Source: Gnetum montanum (lineage: Eukaryota; Streptophyta; Gnetopsida; Gnetales; Gnetaceae). From it: a DNA stretch of 64,000 nucleotides. Position numbers and translations under genes: made by a program. The notes under the pieces are model-generated. The model saw nothing but the letters and a program-made list of their open reading frames with translations. It was not told where the DNA came from and did no database searches. Below are positions 57,295-64,000 of this stretch, piece by piece (position 1 is the stretch's first letter; every line of letters begins with the position of its first letter). The DNA lies in contig MNCI01036184.1 of the NCBI GenBank assembly GCA_015680685.1, positions 410,407-474,406 on the forward strand, written 5' to 3'.

Positions 57295-60099
57295 TCACAC
57301 CGTCCCTGGGGGTGGTGGTTCTGATGGACACCCTCTAGCCTCTGGCCCGTGCGTTGGTGGTGGCACGGATGTCAGTAACCTTGTGACAGCTACAGCTTTC
57401 AAAGATAGCCAGAATGCCTCCAAGAGAGCCCTCCTTTTCTCTTCTTTGCTTCTGGGGTCGTTCACGGTCCAGGCAGATTCTCCAATGTGTGCTAGAACTA
57501 GAATTTCCCAAGGGCAAGGCAGCGCCGGGATGAGTTCTTTCAAATTGACAAACCAGGATGCGAACTATTTACGTTCGATATCGAATGCTTGGATTGATGC
57601 TTGCAATTGCTGGTAGTCACTCATTCTTTAGGCTAGTTCCGCGTTTGCTATTGCCAACTTCTGTTTTGTTTCCTTATGCGCCTAGAACTCACCCTCGTAT
57701 AGAGAATACGAGGCGGCCACTTGTTTCTCTAACTCTGACCGCGGTCTCCCGGCTGTGAGCATAGCCAGGTTTGCATACCGAAGGTTGGCTAACTCCATGT
57801 ATTCTGTCAATTCTTCAATTTGTAGCTTCTTTAGGTGAATTTTCGCTTTGTTGTAGGCATTCAATCCATCAAAGATGGATGGCCATACATTGCCTCCTTC
57901 TCGGAGCTGCTGGAGCGCTTGGTTCATCTGCGCCTTAGTGACTTGAATGTGCTTCTCGTTCACCTCTTTCTGCAATCCCACTTGGTCCTTGTAATGATTT
58001 TTGACTCTTTCAAACTTTAGGGCCTCGTTCTTCCAAGTGGCAATTTCGATTGCAGACTTTTGTCACAATGCTTGAACCTCCTCCATTGACAGATTCTGAT
58101 TCTCAGCAACCAACCTTCTCATATCGGCGTTCACCCTGGCTAGCTCTTCCTACTGTTGGTGGATGAAATCTTTCATGTGCTCGTTCTTTGTACCAACATT
58201 ACGTAGGTGATGAACTTCAACAGTCAGTTGCACGTTCTCCTGGCGAACCTCGGCCAACTCTTTTTCTAAATGATACACTCGAGCATCTGCTATGGCCTTA
58301 TCTAGGATCGCCGTCTCCCTTTCATCCTCAACAACATGAAGTTTAAGCTAAAGTTGTTGGAAAGCTTCATCTCTGGTGATTTCACAGTCAAGGATGGTCG
58401 GGTCAGCAAGCTGGGCCCTTAATTGGGCAACCTTCGTTGTCAAACGTTAACAAGTAGCTTGAGCAGCCTCCAGTTGCCCTTCCAAAACAAAGCTTTTGCC
58501 CCTTGCCGATAACAACTCCGACTGGGTTGCAGTGATGTTTTCTGGAAAATCGAAGACATCCGGAAGCAGTTTCCCGGTTCCTATTAGTCATTCCAACATT
58601 TATTCATGTTAGGCTGAATCCATCTTGCTACGTGAGGTTCTGGTAGACATCTGTACATCTTGGAGTTCATGAATGTCTGGTACAAGTGTTGCCGATGCAT
58701 TGAGAGCGGTAGCAATGGAATTAGCAACCACTTCGACCGCAACTTCATGTCCCTGGTGCTGCATCACCAGGACCGTCGTCCCCTCACCATCCTCCAAGCG
58801 TACCGAGAAGGTAGCAGCATTCCCTGAGATTTCAAGGAATAACTACTAAGTTGCAGTTGATACATCTCGAATGCTCGGATCTGTTCTGGTTCGAATGGGT
58901 GCTCAGGCGGCAGAAAATATTGGCCCTGCCCTTTCTAGCAAGCTGACTGATTGTGCCACTTACTCCAAGTGACTCATGGGAGGGCGATAGACCGAAGAAT
59001 CATCTCCTCCATCGGTTCTGCCAGATTTCTCTCGCTGATTCGAGAGCATTTCCTGACTCTGGCAAATGTATGTTGTTGTTGTTTGCGAGCCCAGCTTCTT
59101 TGTTTGCACAGGTGGTGGAGGTGGTTGCTGCTCTTCCTTCGTCTGTGTGGCGGCAGGTGTTTTTTCTTTTATCATTTCTTGCCACGAGGCAATTGGGGCA
59201 TGCTGGATGATATCATTAGAGTACCGTGCTATCCCTACCCATTTGCATAGCTTTCGGATTAGGCAAGGAAAAGGGAGAGCGCGTCTTCCACATTCGTTCT
59301 TTGTGAACCTCTTTTCAATTTCCAAAAACAATAGCTGTGGAAGACTCATGGGAAATTTCCCACTCAAGACAGCACACGCACGAGCGGAGAAGGCAGTGAT
59401 TTTGCTGGGTCTCACCGTTGGATTTAGATGATAAGATGCTACCTTTGAATAGACTCTCTCTGCTATGGTCAAGGAGCCGAAATCCTTGCACTCTACCCCA
59501 TAGCACTGTTGGATCCATTATACCTTTACCCCTAGTTCGGCCTACTTAGCAATTTCCACCACATCTGCCCTAGTTTCGGGCAACCCTAGAGCTTGCGTTA
59601 TTATATCTAAAGAGTAAGAGACATATATGTCCTTGATTCTTACTCTTGACCTTGGCTGTCGGTTTGTCCAAAAGAGGTATGTTTCTCCTAAGTACCATTC
59701 ACCACTAGTTGTGATGACTGGCCACATTGGAGAGCTCTGTAATTGAAGTCTCACATCTTCTGGAGCGTTCTCAAGGAATGGTCCAAAATTTAACTCTTGG
59801 AGGACCATCCGTTGCACCTCGCGTAGCGTGATAGCATCAAGGTAGACTTGGGTCAGTGTGACCTCAAGCCGTGGTGCTATCCCAGGCGTCTCATCCCCTA
59901 GCGATTGCACGCCGGGAATCTCCTCTTCAAAAATCTAGTAGACAGATTCCACGTCAGGTCGTTCGCGGAATGGTCTAGTTGCATGAGAACCCTCCACATA
60001 CTCTAGTGGTTGCACTCCTCGTCCCCTTCCCGTACGTGGGCGCTTGTCCCTTAGTTGTGATGGTCCTTCGTCCCTTGGGTGCCTCGGTTTGGGTGCCAT
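57295..60099 (-). pseudogene. ORF3 of element H (PF20167-like domain plus coiled coil)
   Basis: ATG 60099-60097 to the stop at 57295 is a single frame of 934 codons with in-frame stops and no frameshift seen. Regions: basic N-terminus (about residues 1-45); block 1 (93-170) with LQELNFGPF, SPMWPV and GEWYLGETYLFW; block 2 (216-303) with VASYHLNPTVRPS, RRALPFPCLIRKLCKWVG and RYSNDII; P/Q/T-rich linker (305-346); an A/V-rich segment (434-497); coiled coil (about 566-815) with LTEYMELANLRYANLAML; and C-terminal block (852-900) with ALPCPWEILV, SAWTVNDPRS and KEEKRRALL. Block 2 looks like the Pfam plant transposon protein domain (PF20167). No membrane segment, so not a typical envelope. Role unknown; the coiled coil suggests a self-associating structural or regulatory protein. 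Confidence 0.8.
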
Positions 60100-60465
60100 C
60101 TGGAAACAAACATAACCTGTCCGTTAGACCGTTCAAAAGTAACCTAAAATGATCTGTATATACCTTTTTCCAGCTTGACCAAGTTATGTTAATGGCATAG
60201 GCATACTGTTACGTCTCCCGGAGTGTTAAGTTAGGGGTTAGGGCCAAAGGTTTTGTAATTAACAACTAATTAATTAATTAATTACACAAGGGAACCACCC
60301 CCCCACAACTAAGTGCATACCTCCGGGTTGCATAAAAGGGAGAGGACAGGTTGATGCAAACATGTGATGGAATGTAGGTGCGTTGGGAAGGGTTAGGCAG
60401 AAAAAACGAAAAAAATTCTCCTCAATTTGGACTCCAAAGGATGAAAAATACAAAGTGCAGCAGGG
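60100..60465 (-). other. ORF3 leader of element H
   Basis: About 360 bp between the internal TATA and the ORF3 start. Contains an ATTA run (60260-60285) and a PPT-like motif (about 60294-60313, CTTAGTTGTGGGGGG in element sense). No coding. Confidence 0.5.
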
Positions 60466-60558
60466 TATTTATAGGGGTTGGGAGCTGCGTCGACGAGGTC
60501 GCGTATACGTGACCGCGTATACGTAGTGGCTGCGTATACGGGGCCCCGTATACGCAGC
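60466..60558 (-). promoter_or_regulatory. Putative internal promoter of ORF3 (H) with palindrome array
   Basis: In element sense: a 30-bp perfect palindrome (60558-60529), GTATAC words at about 60515-60523 and 60502-60508, GTCGAC (60489-60494), then CCCTATAAATACCC (60466-60474 core). TGCGTATACGGGGCCCCGT at 60531-60549 is identical to 56951-56969 in the LTR of the same element. The layout equals the LTR U3. The TATA is about 370 bp upstream of the ORF3 ATG. Confidence 0.6.
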
Positions 60559-60822
60559 ACTGTTCACCCATGGACCACCGTTGACCAACCAAAAAAAAAC
60601 CCAAAATGAAAAATTTAAAAATCCAAATTGAGGTGATTGAAGCACATAAAAGGCCCGATCATGCCTAAAGACAAGAGGAAGGGAATTAAGCATGAAAATA
60701 AGACAAAATTGGAGAACGTGGGTCAAAAAGAACCCAAGCAAGGATGAAATCGAACGATGAGACACTGAAATAATGAACCAAGAAATCCAAAGGAGTGGAG
60801 ACGTAATAGGCAAAACCAAGAA

Positions 60823-60874
60823 TATGTAGGTGGGTCCTCCCCATAGCAGGCAACAGCCATAAAGCCCCTGCATA
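60823..60874 (-). ncRNA. Conserved spacer hairpin, H copy
   Basis: Element-sense TATGCAGG pairs with CCTACATA (7 of 8 pairs). Inner hairpin GGC/GCC with TGTT loop; invariant block CTGCTATGGGGAGGACCCAC. Confidence 0.5.
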
Positions 60875-61324
60875 CCCTTGACACCAGGGTCCGTGGGCCC
60901 TGGAGCCGATAAATGGTGTTACGAGTGAAGACACCAAACTAAGAGAAACCCGCCAAGGCATAAGAGACCAACAGGAAACACGATGAACACACAACATAAA
61001 AAGGGTAGTGAGGTGAGTACGAAGAGAAGCGGGAATGGAAGAAGAGGAGAAAATGGAAAGTTCGAGTGTCAACCACATGAAACCCCATGTGTAAGTGTGG
61101 TTAAGTGACCCAGCAGAACCTTCCTGAAATCAGACCCAAAACCATCCGCGACCAGTGACCTCATAGCTATAAACGAAGTCCCAACCATCCCCCAAGGAAA
61201 CAAGAATGACCACACAAAAAACCACCACTCCAAGAAGCATGAAAAGAGGGAAGTGAAACGGGACAAAGTTAAAGGAGACCAAAGAAGTCCCATAACAAAT
61301 GTGGGTGGCCCGGGAGAGGCGATC

Positions 61325-61524
61325 TAAGGGTTGTGCTTTGAATTCCCACTGCGATATGTTTTTTTTTTCTTTTTGTGCGGGAGAACCACACCATGCAAAG
61401 ACCCATGTGTGTGTGCATGCATCCGACCAAGGGGTGTGCTTTGAATCCTCAATTTATTTTGTTTGTTTTTGTTCTTTTTTTTTTTGAATTTTTTCTCTTG
61501 AATGAGGACCACACCATGCAAGGT
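61325..61524 (-). ncRNA. T-loop spacer hairpin, two copies in H
   Basis: Copies at 61325-61403 and 61430-61524. In the second, TCCTCA pairs with TGAGGA where G has TTCTCA with TGAGAA, a paired change. Loops are long T-rich runs. Confidence 0.55.
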
Positions 61525-62036
61525 CGAACTACCTAAAAACTTCTATGGAGAGAGACGTGGAGTGGTAGGAAATTCGTAAGGACACACCAGCAACCTAGGG
61601 AATAGAACAAAACAACGAATAAAGCATTCCCTTTGAAGTCACACCCGATTCAAACCAGTGGATCATCTTGTAGTTAGGGAACTACACAAGTCACATATTC
61701 ATTAAAACGTTTTTAATTGAAGGGGTTGTATGTGCACAACACAAGGAAAACCATGAGAGGGTGAATGGGTGGATGGCATGGACTCACTACTGAGTGTATG
61801 AAGTGGAACGTTGTAAAACCAAGGACAACCATGCAAAGGCGGGAACCGGAAAACTAGAAAAACTATTTTAGTACCCATCGTAACGAAAATTGGCCACGCC
61901 AAACAATAGGATGATGACAAAAAGTAAACAAGAAGAACACAAAGAGTGGAAAACAAAGAAGGGGAAAACAAAAAATAGAAAACAAAAAAGTGTAAAACAA
62001 AAAATGATAAAATGGTAAGGGGTGCAGTGAAATGGA

Positions 62037-63230
62037 TCAGCAGGGATGAGAGTCTCCCCCATGACTGAGTGGAAAGGAGGAGACGCAAAAGATGGAGCGT
62101 GGATGATCGGCTAATGATGAGGCTGTGACACTGGCTATGTGAAACTCATGGAAAGGTTTGAGTTGTTGGCGGTTGACCAACTGTGTTTTGGTGGGATCCC
62201 TAGGTTTGTGAATTAGCAAGGCCTCAGATGGGAAGGTTTCGGAGATAATATAAGGTCCCTCCCATAGCGTCTGAAACTTCGTCGGTTGGAATATATGTGA
62301 GGGATTCCAATATAATACCTTGTCTCCACACCGAAATATGACCTTCCGAATCTTAAGATCATGTCTTTTCTTGTTGTAGGCCTTGTGGGTTTCATTGGAA
62401 AATAGGACTACTAATCGATTCTCATCTAGCACACTTAAGTTGATTAATCATTCTCGTTGTGCTAGGGGTAGGTCAAGGTCGAGGTCACAGGTGATAGATA
62501 GTGTCCGAAGTTCTGCTTGGATTGGAAGTGTTGGCAACTTACCGTACACTAACTCATAGGGAAAGTACCCTATAGGAAGTTTCTAGGTGGAGCGATAGGC
62601 CCATAGGGCATCGTTAAGCTTGGTACTCCAGTCCCTCCTATATTTGCTAATTATTCATGTAAGGATCTTGGTAATTTCCCTATTTGTGACTTTAGCCTGT
62701 CCATTGGCTTGGGGGTGATAATGTGTTGTAAATTTGTGTGTTACCCCTAAGCGTTGCATGAGTTTACAAAAAGTAACCTCTGTGAAGTGAGTTCCATTGT
62801 CAGAAATGAGTGCACAAGGCACTCCAAACCTGGTAACGATTTGTTATTGAACAAATCATGCAGTGATGTTGGAAGAATAGTCGATGACGGCTGTCGCTTC
62901 TGCCCACTTTGTACAGTAGTCCACCGCCACGATGATATATGCCTTTCCATTTGATAAGGGGGTGATGGGCCCCATGAAGTCTATACCCCATATGTCAAAG
63001 GGCTCCAGTGGTTAAATCCACTGTTGAGGTCCCTCCAACCGTGCCAACATCCCACCATCTCATTGGCATCGTTCACAGGATCGGGCGGCCCATTGTGCGT
63101 CCCTGAAGAGTGTAGGCCAATAATATCCTGCAAGCAGGATTTTAATGGTCATTCTACGTCCAGCATAGTGGCCCCCACACGGGCCCTCGTGAGCATCTTA
63201 GAGGACGTGCAGTGTATCAGCATCAGGGAC
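62037..63230 (-). pseudogene. Element H integrase
   Basis: Zinc finger HEGPCGGH...SCERC (near 63190-63070). Core with [13 protein letters not shown] (first Asp), ISDNGTHF (second Asp), YHPQANGQAKVTNRE, where the catalytic Glu (AEVTN in B, DEVTN in G) has become Lys by a G-to-A change. C-terminal part (62432-62037): DKVLYWNPS, WEGPYIISETFP, LVNRQQLKPFHEF, a GPF/Y-like module; no chromodomain. One frame throughout with at least seven stops, each one transition away from a sense codon of a relative or a plausible one. Confidence 0.8.
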
Positions 63231-63842
63231 ACACCATCGGACCAAGCTATCTATGCACACCTTGTAGAGGTGGCCGTTTATTTCCATGAAATGTTTGGCC
63301 TTATGGAGAAACCGCTATTTCTGCCGATGGTTCCATTCTTTTGGCAGCTCCTGTGTGGTAAGGTAGGTAAGGATGTGGTTGAACCAAGGAGATTCCTTGG
63401 GTGCTTGGGGATCAACGACGCCTATGAAGAGGAGTTCATCTGGAAATTGATCGGATAAAGGCTCCTCCTCTTCTACGTTATTCCATCGTAACCGAGACAA
63501 ATGGTCAGCGACCACATTCTCGAACCCTTTTTTGTCTACCATGGTCAAATCAAACTCTTGAAGAATCACCAGCCACCAGATTATGCAGGGGCTTACCGTT
63601 GGTTTGTTCATCAAGAACCGAATAGCACTATGGTCTGTGTGCACAAACACCTTGTATTCGAGCACATAGTGCTGGAATTTATCCAATGCGAACACCACCA
63701 CCATCAACTCTTTCTCAATGGTGGTGTAGTTCAGTTGTGTACCCACAATGCTATGGCTTGCACATTGGATATAATACGGACATTTCTGATTGTCACACTG
63801 TGTAAGCACGGCTCCCAAAGCGTAGTTGGAGACATCTGTCAT
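63231..63842 (-). pseudogene. Element H RNase H
   Basis: Open for 175 codons (63842-63315): MTDVSNYALGAVL (Asp), IEKELMVVVFALDKFQHY (Glu), VHTDHSAIRFLMNK (Asp), then ILQEFDLTMV and VVADHLSRL, an Athila-like ending, plus the linker with FPDELLFIGVV. Catalytic residues are kept. Same frame as integrase. Confidence 0.8.
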
Positions 63843-64000
63843 AATATGGAAGGGTCTGGACCAATCAAGTACCCGTAGAACCAGAGCTTCTATGAGTTTC
63901 TACTTTAGCTCTTAGAATGCGAACTCGCATTCCTTGGTCCAAACAAATGGAGCGTCCTTCTTTGTAAGCTCTACCAACGGTCGGGCTATCCTCGAGAAAT
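63843..64000 (-). pseudogene. Element H RT connection region, cut by window end
   Basis: Colinear with G 43231-43390: encodes the FVWTKECEF-like stretch and the start of the region behind the RT thumb. The polymerase active site lies beyond the window. Confidence 0.65.

Larger units (their letters stand above)
60559..62036 (-). other. Element H spacer between integrase and ORF3 promoter
   Basis: No gene. Contains the conserved spacer hairpin (60823-60874) and two T-loop hairpins (61325-61403, 61430-61524). Open frames on the minus strand near 60686-61293 are compositionally biased and match no domain. Confidence 0.5.
56138..64000 (-). mobile_element. Element H: pol plus ORF3, continues beyond the window
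   Basis: Minus-strand element. From left: 3' LTR (56138-57044), PPT, ORF3 (57295-60099), internal promoter with palindromes (60466-60558), spacer hairpins, integrase (62037-63230), RNase H (63315-63842) and the start of the RT connection. gag, most of RT and the 5' LTR lie to the right. Both pol and ORF3 can be read in a single frame each, broken only by stop codons, so this is the least rearranged copy. CTAAT (56133-56137) would be its target duplication; the partner is out of view. Confidence 0.85.

Noticed and set aside
60469-61293. Several minus-strand frames with hydrophobic runs, considered as an envelope gene
   Set aside because: They overlap the palindrome array and conserved hairpins, have no counterpart in G or E, and look like translated T-rich spacer.

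Overview
The window is plant nuclear DNA, almost entirely nested and decayed retrotransposons. I see no intact host gene, tRNA, rRNA or CRISPR array. Plant origin is inferred from Ty3/gypsy elements of the Athila/Tat (OTA) group primed by a tRNA-Asp-type PBS, and from Tat/Ogre-like gag-protease and RTE-type LINE remnants. The low gene density, deep nesting and old decay suggest a very large genome. A gymnosperm is plausible, but the sequence does not prove it. A block of 174 N lies at 30977-31150.

Layout. 1-6200 (+): Tat/Ogre-like gag and protease remnant, a minisatellite, an A-rich tract and a possible 3' LTR with a TATA box. 6620-7960 (-): RTE-type LINE remnant. 7961-9880: more unique-looking DNA with microsatellites and a G-box/TATA pair. 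9881-24796 (-): remnants of an old element C, which element E (11834-20413) interrupts. 26741-37665 (-): element B, truncated in gag, with element D (30603-33876) inserted in its integrase. 37661-54524 (+): element F, gag-only, with element G (38766-48618, minus, gag-pol) inserted in its gag and a solo LTR (52484-53458) in its 3' part. 55300-55720 (-): a second LINE relic. 56138 to the end (-): element H, with an extra gene (ORF3), integrase and RNase H, running off the window.

Elements B to H belong to one family: LTRs start TGATGA and end TCATCA, the PBS matches the tRNA-Asp 3' end, and the PPT is GTGGGGGTA. B and G carry gag-pol but no ORF3. E carries gag and ORF3 but no pol. F has only gag. 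H has pol and ORF3. D is a deletion derivative of an E-like element. This looks like autonomous and dependent copies sharing cis signals, where E, D and F would need enzymes from copies like G or H.

Three points stand out. A noncoding spacer element recurs in six copies and folds into a stem whose two strands change together. A second, T-loop hairpin in the same spacer is tandemly amplified in F and H. ORF3 in E and H has what looks like its own promoter, built from the same palindromes (GATATC or GTATAC) as that element's LTR promoter, including a 30-bp perfect palindrome in H. All alignments were made by eye.
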